Notes: generated from the sequence alone by a model not told the origin. A stretch of 15,776 nucleotides of DNA from JAICLK01 sp036489905 (GCA_036489905.1 DASXEX010000020.1:1-15776), one strand, 5' to 3'. Positions 6,892 through 13,357 are shown, counted from the first letter of the stretch. Numbers and translations: made by a program.

Positions 6892-6966
6892 ATGACGCAG
6901 CTGCAACAATTTCAGCAACTCCTCCTTGCCCATAGAGGGCGCATTCTTACTCATTTTCAGATATAA
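6892..6966 (+). CDS. Putative leuS leader peptide (24 codons, Leu-rich)
   Basis: A short ORF of 24 codons plus TAA lying between an extended -10 box and leuS. It encodes five leucines, three of them consecutive (CTC CTC CTT at 6919-6927, peptide 'QQLLLAH'). Its ATG sits 7 bases after TATAAT, the same leaderless layout as alr and ddl. A run of Leu codons before a leucyl-tRNA synthetase gene is what a ribosome-mediated attenuator would need, and these codons overlap a segment complementary to the leuS Shine-Dalgarno. The TAA overlaps a second TATAAT at 6962-6967. It could be a chance ORF: 24 codons are short, and the evidence is position, codon content and pairing, not homology. Confidence 0.5.
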   Translation: MTQLQQFQQLLLAHRGRILTHFQI

Positions 6967-6987
6967 TTTCATTAACGACGAGGAGTT
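6917..6987 (+). promoter_or_regulatory. Candidate translational attenuator: Leu codons pair with leuS Shine-Dalgarno
   Basis: AACTCCTCCTTG (6917-6928) can pair with CGACGAGGAGTT (6976-6987): eight contiguous pairs, one C-C mismatch, then A-U, G-U and G-C pairs, closing a 47-base loop. The right arm contains the leuS Shine-Dalgarno AGGAG (6981-6985) and the left arm contains the leader Leu codons. A ribosome paused at those codons when Leu-tRNA is low would free the site. This is inference; CTC codons are intrinsically complementary to GAG-type Shine-Dalgarno sequences. Confidence 0.45.
6962..6967 (+). promoter_or_regulatory. Proximal -10 box (TATAAT) of leuS
   Basis: A perfect TATAAT lies 26 bases before the leuS start codon, with no convincing -35 hexamer. 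A transcript from here would start around 6974 and lack the leader ORF and the left arm of the stem, giving leuS expression independent of the attenuator. The leader stop codon shares bases with it. Confidence 0.5.
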
Positions 6988-6993
6988 TTTACT

Positions 6994-9984
6994 TTGCAGC
7001 GATATAATCCGAAAGAAATCGAGCCGAAGTGGCAAAAAATTTGGGAAGAAACCGGCACGTACACGGCCGATTTGAATAGCAAAAAGCCCAAATACATTGC
7101 CATGAGCATGTTCAATTACCCGAGCGGCGCGGGTATTCATATTGGTCACGCCATGAATTACACCATCAGTGATGTAAAAGCGCGTTTCAAGCGGCAGCAG
7201 GGTTTTGAAAGTTACCATCCGGTTGGCTGGGACGCGTTTGGTTTGCCGGCCGAAAATTACGCCATCAAATCCGGAGTCTCGCCGCAGGAGTCGATGGCCA
7301 CGATTATCCCCGGTTACCACAAACAGTACAAAGCCATGGGCTGGAGCAACGACTGGGAAAAGGAAATCACCACGCACCTGCCGGAATACTACAAATGGAC
7401 GCAATGGATTTTTGCGCAAATGTTCAAGCACGGGCTGGCATATCAGGATTCGCGCATGCAATGGTGGTGCCCGATCGACAAAACCGTGCTGGCCAACGAG
7501 CAAGTCATCGATGGCAAATGCTGGCGTCACGACGGCCCCGACGACCCGCCAGCTGAAAAGCGCGAAGTCAAGCAATGGTTCTTCAAAATCACCGACTACG
7601 CCGACGAACTGCTTGAAGCTATCGACGAGCTGGACTGGTCCGAAAGCGTCAAGCTCGCCCAGAAAAACTGGATCGGCAAAAGTGTTGGCGCGGAAATCGA
7701 TTTCCCGATCCGTCATCCTGAACTTGTTTCAGGATCCAGCAGTGCGGCAGAGCAGATTCCGAAACAAGTTCGGAATGACGCCCTTAGAGTTTTCACCACG
7801 CGGCCGGATACGCTTTTTGGTACCACGTTCATTGTGCTTGCACCAGAAAACGACATCGTCAAAGACATCGTGACTGACGAACAAAAAGCCGTGGTCGAAG
7901 TCTACATCAAAGAGAGCGCCAAAAAAACCGAGGTCGAACGCCAGGCGAGTAAAGAAAAAACCGGTGTATTCACTGGTGCGTATGCGATTAATCCTGCGAA
8001 TAATGAACCTGTCCCGATTTGGATAGCCGACTACGTTTTGGCCGGTTACGGTACCGGTGCCATCATGGCCGTGCCCGCGCACGACGAACGCGACCACGAA
8101 TTTGCCAAGGCGTTTGATCTGCCCATCCGGCAAGTAATCGCTCCGGAAACCGGTATCAAACGTGACAATGAGCAGTTTGCCGACGGCGGTTCGGCAGTTG
8201 TGTTTGACCCGAAAACGCAAAAGTATGCTTTCGCGAAACTCGACAATGGTCGTACTTCACTGTTTGCTGGCGGCCGAAATGATGGAGAAGATTTGCATGA
8301 AGGCATTTTGCGGGAACTGCGCGAAGAAAGCGGCTTGACCCATATCGAGCGTTACGAGGAAGTGGCGGTCGCGTATGGCCATTACTATAATTCGCTCAAA
8401 AACATCAATCGTCGGGCAAAGGCAACGGCGTTGCTGGTTATCCTGAAAGACGCGGAGACCATTGAATCACAGCTCGAGGCGCACGAAAAGTTCCATCTGG
8501 AATGGATTGACGCACGTGAGGCTCTGGCTACCTGGGAGCAAGACGAAAGCCGTAGCTACGAGCACTATATTTTGTTTTTGAAGCAAGCCGTGGGACGGGC
8601 GATTGAGCTCGGCTACGATAAAACAAGCGACCCGAAAGTCTTTGAGCAGTCTGCTATTACTGGCGAGGGAATCATGGTGCGCTCGGGCGATTACGACGGC
8701 CTGGAAAGCAGCGAAGCGCGCGAGAAAATCATCGCAGACCTAGCCCAAAAAAGCTCGGCCAAAGAAAAAACGAATTACAAAGTGCGCGACTGGAGTGTCA
8801 GTCGGCAGCGGTATTGGGGAGCGCCGATCCCGATTATTAATTGTCCGAAATGCGGGCCGCAATTGGTGCCGGACGAAGATCTACCGGTAATTTTGCCAGA
8901 GCTTGACGATTTTCAACCAAGCGGCGATGGCCGCAGTGCTCTGGCTCGCGCTAAAGATTGGCTCGAGGTCGATTGTCCGAAATGCGGCGGCAAAGCCGAG
9001 CGCGAAACCGACACGCTTGATACCTACATTTGCAGCAGCTGGTACTTCTTGCGCTACTTTGACCCGCACAACCAGCAGCAGGCGTTCGGCAGCGATATTG
9101 CCAACAAATGGATGCCGATTGACTTTTACAACGGCGGCGATCACGCCACCGCGCACATGCTCTATGCCAGGTTTATGACGCGGTTCTTCGCCAAAATCGG
9201 CCTGCTCGACAATCCCGAGCCCTTCAAGCAATTTCTGTTTAATGGCAAGGTCGTGAACACCGATGGTTCTTATTTTTCCAAGTCAAAGGGAATAATTATT
9301 GACCCGCTGGATATCATCAATCAGGGCTACGGTGCCGACGCGCTACGAACGTACCTGATGTTCGCTTCGCCGCTAGAAATGTGGACGCGCTGGGATCCGC
9401 AAGGTGTGCCCGGCACGTATCGGTTGCTCAATCGTTTGTGGAATTTGGTCGCAGACTATAATGCGGCGCAACCGGTCGAGCTGAACGAAGCTCAACGGCT
9501 GGCGATTCAGCGAGCCATCCATCCGGCAATCAAAAAAATGACCGAAGATATCGAAGCGAACCATTACAACACTGCCATCGCGGCGGCTATGACGTGCGTC
9601 AATGAGCTTTACAAATTGAAAAGCACCGCGTTTGGCCAGCACGACGTTTGGCGGCAGGCACTGGAAAACATCGTTGCTTGTGTCGCGCCATTCGCGCCGC
9701 ATATTGCCGAAGAGCTGTGGCATCAGCTTGGTCATAGCGCCAGTGTTCACCTCGATAGTTGGCCGACTTACGACAGAGAATACCTGGCGAGCGAGACTAT
9801 GACCGTCGTCGTGCAAGTCAACGGTAAAGTTCGCGCGCGACTAGAACTGCCGGCTGACGCTGACGAAGTAGCCGTCAAAGTTGCGGCAGAGGCCAGCGAA
9901 AAAATCCAGTCACATATTGCCGGCAAGCAAATTATCAAAACTATCTACGTGCCTGACAAAATTCTCAACCTGGTTGTCCGCTAG
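6994..9984 (+). CDS. leuS: Leucyl-tRNA synthetase with inserted Nudix domain
   Basis: A class I synthetase charging tRNA-Leu in the cytoplasm; 996 residues versus about 800-860 in typical bacterial LeuRS. HIGH is at 49-52, the CP1 editing motif 'TTRPDT' at 268-273 and the editing-site 'HDERD' at 363-367 (D367 matching the conserved E. coli Asp). Zinc-type CPKCG knuckles follow at 617-621 and 661-665. The KMSKS loop is the variant YFSKS (760-764) with the second Lys kept. The anticodon-binding helical domain and a C-terminal domain with 'VVQVNGKVRARL' complete it. Extra length comes from a palindromic insert (about 240-263) and a Nudix domain (about 400-530) within CP1. Start is TTG 6994, set by AGGAG at 6981-6985 and the N-terminus 'MQRYNPKEIEPKWQ'. 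Editing and synthetic residues are intact, so it should be functional. Confidence 0.96.
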   Translation: MQRYNPKEIEPKWQKIWEETGTYTADLNSKKPKYIAMSMFNYPSGAGIHIGHAMNYTISDVKARFKRQQGFESYHPVGWDAFGLPAENYAIKSGVSPQESMATIIPGYHKQYKAMGWSNDWEKEITTHLPEYYKWTQWIFAQMFKHGLAYQDSRMQWWCPIDKTVLANEQVIDGKCWRHDGPDDPPAEKREVKQWFFKITDYADELLEAIDELDWSESVKLAQKNWIGKSVGAEIDFPIRHPELVSGSSSAAEQIPKQVRNDALRVFTTRPDTLFGTTFIVLAPENDIVKDIVTDEQKAVVEVYIKESAKKTEVERQASKEKTGVFTGAYAINPANNEPVPIWIADYVLAGYGTGAIMAVPAHDERDHEFAKAFDLPIRQVIAPETGIKRDNEQFADGGSAVVFDPKTQKYAFAKLDNGRTSLFAGGRNDGEDLHEGILRELREESGLTHIERYEEVAVAYGHYYNSLKNINRRAKATALLVILKDAETIESQLEAHEKFHLEWIDAREALATWEQDESRSYEHYILFLKQAVGRAIELGYDKTSDPKVFEQSAITGEGIMVRSGDYDGLESSEAREKIIADLAQKSSAKEKTNYKVRDWSVSRQRYWGAPIPIINCPKCGPQLVPDEDLPVILPELDDFQPSGDGRSALARAKDWLEVDCPKCGGKAERETDTLDTYICSSWYFLRYFDPHNQQQAFGSDIANKWMPIDFYNGGDHATAHMLYARFMTRFFAKIGLLDNPEPFKQFLFNGKVVNTDGSYFSKSKGIIIDPLDIINQGYGADALRTYLMFASPLEMWTRWDPQGVPGTYRLLNRLWNLVADYNAAQPVELNEAQRLAIQRAIHPAIKKMTEDIEANHYNTAIAAAMTCVNELYKLKSTAFGQHDVWRQALENIVACVAPFAPHIAEELWHQLGHSASVHLDSWPTYDREYLASETMTVVVQVNGKVRARLELPADADEVAVKVAAEASEKIQSHIAGKQIIKTIYVPDKILNLVVR
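7711..7780 (+). repeat. 70-bp double-hairpin palindromic element inserted in frame in leuS
   Basis: The arms at 7711-7736 and 7755-7780 are inverted repeats matching at 22 of 26 positions. Each arm is also a hairpin by itself: TCCTGAA/TTCAGGA in the left, TTCCGAA/TTCGGAA in the right. The four differences between arms fall on paired positions and preserve the small stems. It encodes 'RHPELVSGSS' and 'IPKQVRNDA', a peptide signature I recall from dispersed palindromic repeats in varied bacterial genomes, comparable in behaviour to Rickettsia palindromic elements. It lies just before the editing motif FTTRPDT, in a loop where LeuRS length varies. Confidence 0.8.
8191..8583 (+). other. Nudix domain embedded in the LeuRS CP1 editing domain
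   Basis: Residues about 400-530 of LeuRS. The full Nudix box G-x5-E-x7-RE-U-x-EE-x-G-U is present at residues 426-448: G426, E432, R440-E441, L442, E444-E445, G447 and L448. It is preceded by strands 'SAVVFDPKTQKYAFAKL' and followed by 'EWIDAREALATWEQ', a typical Nudix C-terminal part. It sits between 'HDERDHEFAKAFDLPI' and 'GEGIMVRSGDYDGL', which are adjacent in ordinary LeuRS. All metal-binding Glu are kept, so hydrolase activity is possible; the substrate is unknown. Confidence 0.85.
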
Positions 9985-10006
9985 CTAAGTGGAGTAAGTT
10001 GGTGGG

Positions 10007-10035
10007 TTGAGATTTGGTTCCTAATCAGGTACAAT
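10007..10035 (+). promoter_or_regulatory. Promoter before rpmF (TTGAGA-17-TACAAT)
   Basis: TTGAGA (10007-10012), a 17-bp spacer and TACAAT (10030-10035) form a good sigma70-type promoter in the leuS-rpmF gap. A leader of about 43 bases would follow, with AGGAG at 10070-10074 as ribosome binding site ten bases before ATG 10085. It probably drives rpmF-nusB-Nudix-rnc. Confidence 0.6.
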
Positions 10036-10084
10036 TCAGATAAGTTTGTTAGTATAAAACTCTAAATGTAGGAGTAAATTGATT

Positions 10085-10246
10085 ATGGCAGGTGGACAAC
10101 CTCCCAAAAAACGCACCAGTCCGCGACGCACCGGCATGCGACGCAGCCACTTGGTTATGAAATTGGCACGCCAGGTTAACGGCAAATCACCGGTCAAAGT
10201 TCGCACGACCATTCGCGAATCCGGCAAAAAAGTTGCCAAAGTCTGA
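10085..10246 (+). CDS. rpmF: 50S ribosomal protein bL32
   Basis: A 53-residue, strongly basic protein. The N-terminal 'PPKKRTSPRRTGMRRSH' matches the bL32 signature, with GMRRSH identical to the E. coli protein as I recall it. The C-terminal half has no cysteines, so this is the zinc-free form rather than the CxxC zinc-ribbon form. bL32 is a component of the large ribosomal subunit. The location before nusB and two genes before rnc agrees with the frequent rpmF-rnc association. It is shorter than 60 codons and easily missed by length-filtered gene finding. AGGAG at 10070-10074 supports ATG 10085. Base composition and Lys/Arg content are those of a ribosomal protein. Confidence 0.87.
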   Translation: MAGGQPPKKRTSPRRTGMRRSHLVMKLARQVNGKSPVKVRTTIRESGKKVAKV

Positions 10247-10283
10247 GTCAAGTTTTAAGCACATTAAATTAGGATAAAATTAT

Positions 10284-10805
10284 ATGGCATCGAACCGTCA
10301 CCTCGGCCGCATTATTGCACTGCAGACGCTTTACGAGCAGGACTTTCGGCGTGAGGCGGGCGACGGCGATTTCGATCTTGACGAAGTTCTTGCCCGCAAT
10401 GTCGCCCGGTACCGCGACATGGTGGACGACAAAGCGTTTATCGAGCAGCTGGTTCACGGTGTTGCCAAGCAAGAGAAAAAACTGGACGATACTCTGCAGC
10501 CGATTGCGCCTGAATGGCCGATCGATCAGATCGCGCGCATGGATCGCGTAGTTTTGCGCATCGGCCTGTATGAATTGCAGTTTGAAAAAGACATGCCGCC
10601 CAAGGTTGTTATTAACGAGGCGGTCGAGCTGGCCAAAGCTTTTGGCGGCGAAAATTCGTCCAAGTTTGTGAACGGCGTGCTTGGCACGGCGCTCCGCGAA
10701 CGTGACGGCGAAGCTGGAGATAAAGAAAATAAAAAAGCCGGCAAAGAAGCGCAAACGAAATCCAAGAAAACAAAAACAGCTAAGCCTGAAGAAGAGGTAG
10801 CATGA
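10284..10805 (+). CDS. nusB: Transcription antitermination factor NusB
   Basis: A 173-residue protein: an all-helical NusB domain (about 1-140) followed by a charged Lys/Glu tail. Landmarks are 'NRHLGRIIALQTLYEQDF' (helix 1), 'RMDRVVLRIGLYEL' and the family hallmark 'VVINEAVELAKAFGGENSSKFVNGVLG'. NusB with NusE/S10 binds boxA RNA and supports rRNA transcription antitermination. The tail 'KENKKAGKEAQTKSKKTKTAKPEEEVA', beyond about 145, is not part of the fold and is probably disordered. AGGA at 10271-10274 lies nine bases before ATG 10284. The stop overlaps the next gene's start (ATGA at 10802-10805), so the Nudix gene is translationally coupled. Confidence 0.93.
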   Translation: MASNRHLGRIIALQTLYEQDFRREAGDGDFDLDEVLARNVARYRDMVDDKAFIEQLVHGVAKQEKKLDDTLQPIAPEWPIDQIARMDRVVLRIGLYELQFEKDMPPKVVINEAVELAKAFGGENSSKFVNGVLGTALRERDGEAGDKENKKAGKEAQTKSKKTKTAKPEEEVA

Positions 10806-11302
10806 AGCGTCCCAAACCGCTCAGAGGTTTTCATGACTTCGTGAGCAGACAGCGGCCGGCTATCAACGAAGTCGTGCGTGAAACGACCAGTGGCGGCATC
10901 GTGTTCCGTCACAATCCGCAGAGCGGGCAGCTCGAAATCTTGCTCATCCAAGACGTCAAAAACCGGTGGACGATTCCGAAAGGCCACGTTGAGCCGGGCG
11001 AGGAAAACGGTGCCACCGCCGAGCGCGAAATCATGGAAGAAACCGGCCTCAAGGATATCGAAGCGATTTGTTGGCTTGGCAAAGTCACTTTCCGTTACCG
11101 CCGTAATGATACGCTGGTGCTGATGGTGATGCACATTTGGCTTACCAAAGCGCTTGGCAACACAGATAGTCTTGACCCCGAAGAATGGCTTAGCGATATA
11201 AAATGGTTCCCGACTCGCGATGCGGTCGAGAAAATCGCGTATGAGGACATTGGCAAACTGATGCTCGTTGGCATGAAAAAAATCCGCGAAGGCAACTTGT
11301 AG
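10802..11302 (+). CDS. Stand-alone Nudix hydrolase
   Basis: 166 residues with a central Nudix domain. The complete box 'GHVEPGEENGATAEREIMEE' continuing with TGL lies at about residues 61-83, with all metal-binding Glu present. It is preceded by 'SGGIVFRHNPQSGQLEILLIQ' and 'WTIPKGH', the usual strands. The wording 'WTIPKGHVEPGE' resembles the Ap4A hydrolase/ADP-ribose-type branch, but the substrate cannot be assigned. The gene overlaps nusB by four bases and precedes rnc by 25, placing it in an RNA-metabolism operon, so a role in nucleotide clean-up or RNA 5'-end processing is possible. It is a different protein from the Nudix domain within LeuRS; the two boxes share the consensus but differ elsewhere. 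Confidence 0.9.
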   Translation: MKRPKPLRGFHDFVSRQRPAINEVVRETTSGGIVFRHNPQSGQLEILLIQDVKNRWTIPKGHVEPGEENGATAEREIMEETGLKDIEAICWLGKVTFRYRRNDTLVLMVMHIWLTKALGNTDSLDPEEWLSDIKWFPTRDAVEKIAYEDIGKLMLVGMKKIREGNL

Positions 11303-11327
11303 TAACATAAACCGGTAGGAATTACAG

Positions 11328-12017
11328 ATGGATTACGTTGCTTATAAAGAATTTGCAAAAGAAAAACTCGGCATCACGTTCAAAAATATCGAACTGCTTG
11401 TTACGGCCTTCACGCACCGTTCGTATGTAAATGAGCACAGGAAAACGGTGCACGAACACAACGAGCGGTTGGAATTTTTGGGCGATGCCGTGCTGGAACT
11501 CGTGGCGACCGAATATTTGTATGTTAATTTTCCCGAGCCGGAAGGTATTTTGACCAACTGGCGCAGCAGTCTGGTGCGTACCGAAAGCATCGGCGCGGCC
11601 GCGGCGCGTTGTAATTTTGAGCCGTTGTTGCGCTTGAGTCGCGGCGAAAAGCGCGGCACCGAGCGGGCGCGTGACCAGATTTTGGCCAACAGCTTCGAGG
11701 CCGTCCTTGGCGCACTCTACCTTGATCAGGGCTACGATGCGACCAAAAAATTTATCACCGAAAATTTGCTCATAACGTTTAAACAAATTCTCGAAACCGG
11801 CTCGTGGATGGACCCGAAATCGCACTTGCAAGAAGTTGTCCAGAGCCACGAGGGCTTCACGCCGGTTTACAGAGTGCTTACAGAAGTCGGTCCCGACCAC
11901 GACAAAATATTTACCGTCGGCGTGTTCGTGAATGACAAGTTGCAGGGCCAAGGCAGCGGCCCAAGCAAACAAGCCGGCCAGCAAAAGGCCGCCGAAGCCG
12001 CGCTGAAAAAATATTAG
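11328..12017 (+). CDS. rnc: Ribonuclease III
   Basis: 229 residues: an endonuclease domain followed by a double-stranded RNA-binding domain ('DPKSHLQEVVQSHEGFTPVYRV' through 'GSGPSKQAGQQKAAEAALKKY'). The signature 'ERLEFLGDAVLELV' supplies the acidic residues E46, E49 and D53, and E124 in 'ANSFEAVLGALYLD' is the catalytic Glu. At the position of the usual metal-binding Asp (E. coli D114) there is N121. RNase III cuts double-stranded RNA, including rRNA precursors. AGGA (about 11317) precedes ATG 11328. It closes the rpmF-nusB-Nudix-rnc group. Length and domain order are normal. Confidence 0.95.
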   Translation: MDYVAYKEFAKEKLGITFKNIELLVTAFTHRSYVNEHRKTVHEHNERLEFLGDAVLELVATEYLYVNFPEPEGILTNWRSSLVRTESIGAAAARCNFEPLLRLSRGEKRGTERARDQILANSFEAVLGALYLDQGYDATKKFITENLLITFKQILETGSWMDPKSHLQEVVQSHEGFTPVYRVLTEVGPDHDKIFTVGVFVNDKLQGQGSGPSKQAGQQKAAEAALKKY

Positions 12018-12081
12018 TAAGTAAGTCCATAGTCGCCGCAAGATACTCCACGCGATGATTCTACCGGCGAATTTTAGAGCT

Positions 12082-12110
12082 TTTAACTTCTCTCTGTAAC
12101 GGAGTACAAT
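12082..12110 (+). promoter_or_regulatory. Promoter before the secreted-protein remnant (TTTAAC-17-TACAAT)
   Basis: TACAAT (12105-12110) with a weak TTTAAC (12082-12087) 17 bases upstream. It is followed by AAGGAG (12146-12151), a strong Shine-Dalgarno seven bases before ATG 12159. The expression signals look intact although the downstream frame is broken. Confidence 0.45.
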
Positions 12111-12158
12111 GGGTATGTAAACCTTCTCTGCCTGCAAGAAGTAAGAAGGAGTATTGTA

Positions 12159-12332
12159 ATGCGTGGACTATGTGAGAAAGTGGCTGCGTTAGCCGGTTTA
12201 GGGCTAGTAGCTACTGTAGCGGGATCAACATCTACTACTGAAACATGTCAACCACGGCCAAATCAGAAATTGTCGACTATAACCCCGTGCCGCATAAGCT
12301 TGGCCGAGTGGCTTGCGTGTCACCGTGTCTGA
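12159..12332 (+). CDS. N-terminal fragment of a secreted protein (signal peptide)
   Basis: 57 codons behind a strong Shine-Dalgarno. The N-terminus 'MRGLCEKVAALAGLGLVATVAG' is a classic signal peptide or signal anchor with a small-residue end. After about residue 30 the sequence is featureless and stops at TGA 12330, while a plausible extracellular domain continues in the +1-shifted frame (12298-12627). Codon use (TTA, CTA, GTA, ACT, GGA) is A/T-richer than in the flanking GC-leaning genes, suggesting a different origin or a decaying gene. Most likely the 5' part of one secreted protein that lost its frame, though a short exported peptide cannot be excluded. No function recognised. Confidence 0.55.
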   Translation: MRGLCEKVAALAGLGLVATVAGSTSTTETCQPRPNQKLSTITPCRISLAEWLACHRV

Positions 12333-12627
12333 CCATGCATTAGAGCCTGGTCAATGGGTGCAGGAGGTCACCGTGAATTGGGATAACAACGGTGCTACTT
12401 CGGTTCAGTCCCCTGATCATTCCAAGAACGGAACACTCCCCGAGAATACCATACTACCGAGCCTGCCAAAACCACCACATAAGTATACGGCACCAGGAAA
12501 TTATATTAGGGCAACTGTATATGTCGCGCAAAATGGCAAAGTACTACCAGGTTTCACGGACTATTCGTGTATAGCTGAGGCAGTGGTGCCGGCTTCTGGC
12601 GAACTGCAGTTAATGCGCGAGGGCTAG
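12313..12627 (+). pseudogene. Frame-shifted C-terminal part of the secreted protein (PKD-like)
   Basis: The frame is open from 12298; 12313 is its first TTG. The segment 'VTVSDHALEPGQWVQEVTVNW', then 'DNNGATS' and later 'HKYTAPGNYIRATVYV', has the strand and 'Y..PGxY' pattern of PKD-like beta-sandwich domains, typical of secreted surface proteins. There is no start codon with a Shine-Dalgarno in this frame, while a good start and signal peptide lie in another frame at 12159. The third frame between 12242 and 12341 also reads plausibly ('DYNPVPHKLGRVACV'), so two shifts may be needed to restore the full protein. I treat it as the broken half of one gene; a sequencing error is the main alternative. 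Confidence 0.5.
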
Positions 12628-12718
12628 AATTAAAGGTAGTTATGGCAGCTTGTGGCAGAGGTTAGCAGTGAATCGTTCATTAACTTAGAACCTACCAGCC
12701 GATCCCAGCTCATTAAAG

Positions 12719-12760
12719 CCCTGATTTACGTTTGACATCAGGGGCAGTTATCTGTAGAAT
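12719..12760 (+). promoter_or_regulatory. Strong promoter of rpsP (TTGACA-17-TAGAAT) with overlapping stem-loop
   Basis: A perfect -35 TTGACA (12732-12737), exact 17-bp spacer and TAGAAT (12755-12760) give the best sigma70-type promoter in the window, fitting a ribosomal protein operon. A 7-bp inverted repeat, CCCTGAT (12719-12725) and ATCAGGG (12737-12743), overlaps the -35 box and could be an operator or a weak terminator, but it lacks a U-tract. Confidence 0.7.
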
Positions 12761-12811
12761 AAAGTGAGATTGATGTACAAACCTTGAGGAATTAGAGAGA
12801 ATAAATCACAC

Positions 12812-13273
12812 ATGCTAGCTATTCGTATGCAACGCACCGGCCGCAAAGGTCACGCCATGTTTCGGGTGGTGGTGCAAGACAGTCGGCGGACGCCGACCAG
12901 CGGCAAGGTTGTTGCGCTGCTCGGCAGTTACGACCCGCACGGCAAAGCCGCTTCACTGCAAAAAGACAAAGCACAGTTTTATCTTGACCACGGCGCCCAG
13001 CCTTCGGGGCGTGTTGTGAAATTGCTAGAGAACGAAGGCGTCAAATTACCCGTTTGGGTCAAGAAAAGCATTGCCAAAGAGCGTGCTGTCCGCAACCCGG
13101 ATAAACTTCGCAAACATCAGCCAGTTGACCAAGCTGTAGATAATAAAGATAATTCTGAGCCCACGAGCATCCCGGCAGCCGAAGAAGCTGCTCCGGCCGA
13201 ATCCACCGAAAAAGTACCCGAGGCAGTATCGCCTGCTGACGACACCGAAAAGTCGTCAAGCTCGGAGGAGTGA
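12812..13273 (+). CDS. rpsP: 30S ribosomal protein bS16 with acidic C-terminal tail
   Basis: The bS16 core (about 1-85) begins 'MLAIRMQRTGRKGHAMFRVVVQDSR', equivalent to the family's 'MvkIRLxRxGxKkxPfYRiVVaDsR', and continues with 'LLGSYDPHGK' and 'YLDHGAQPSGRVVKLLENEGV'. bS16 is needed for assembly of the small subunit. The protein has 153 residues, against 80-100 in most bacteria; the extra part (about 107-153) is Glu/Asp/Ser/Pro/Ala-rich and probably disordered. The strong promoter at 12732-12760 precedes it. ATG 12812 is preceded only by weak purine stretches. The gene heads the rpsP-khpA-trmD series. Confidence 0.95.
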   Translation: MLAIRMQRTGRKGHAMFRVVVQDSRRTPTSGKVVALLGSYDPHGKAASLQKDKAQFYLDHGAQPSGRVVKLLENEGVKLPVWVKKSIAKERAVRNPDKLRKHQPVDQAVDNKDNSEPTSIPAAEEAAPAESTEKVPEAVSPADDTEKSSSSEE

Positions 13274-13318
13274 TGTTTGCGCGTAAAGGTTCAATAAGCA
13301 ACCCGGCTATGATCGGTT

Positions 13319-13327
13319 TGTTATAAT
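13319..13327 (+). promoter_or_regulatory. Extended -10 (TGTTATAAT) before khpA
   Basis: TG-T-TATAAT is an extended -10 element 30 bases before ATG 13358. The leader contains GGGAGGA, a good Shine-Dalgarno, ending about 7 bases before the start codon. It allows khpA to be transcribed independently of rpsP. Confidence 0.6.
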
Positions 13328-13357
13328 GAGTAGAAGCCGTTAAGGGAGGATTATGCC

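Noticed and set aside
6724..7716. A long open frame of 330 codons on the minus strand
   Set aside because: It lies opposite the 5' part of leuS and the end of the membrane protein gene, has no recognisable domain or ribosome binding site, and is explained by the codon composition of the plus-strand genes.
12033..12070. TCGCCG/CGGCGA inverted repeat after rnc as a terminator
   Set aside because: The 6-bp arms are 26 bases apart and are followed by only a short A/T stretch, so a stable terminator is unlikely.
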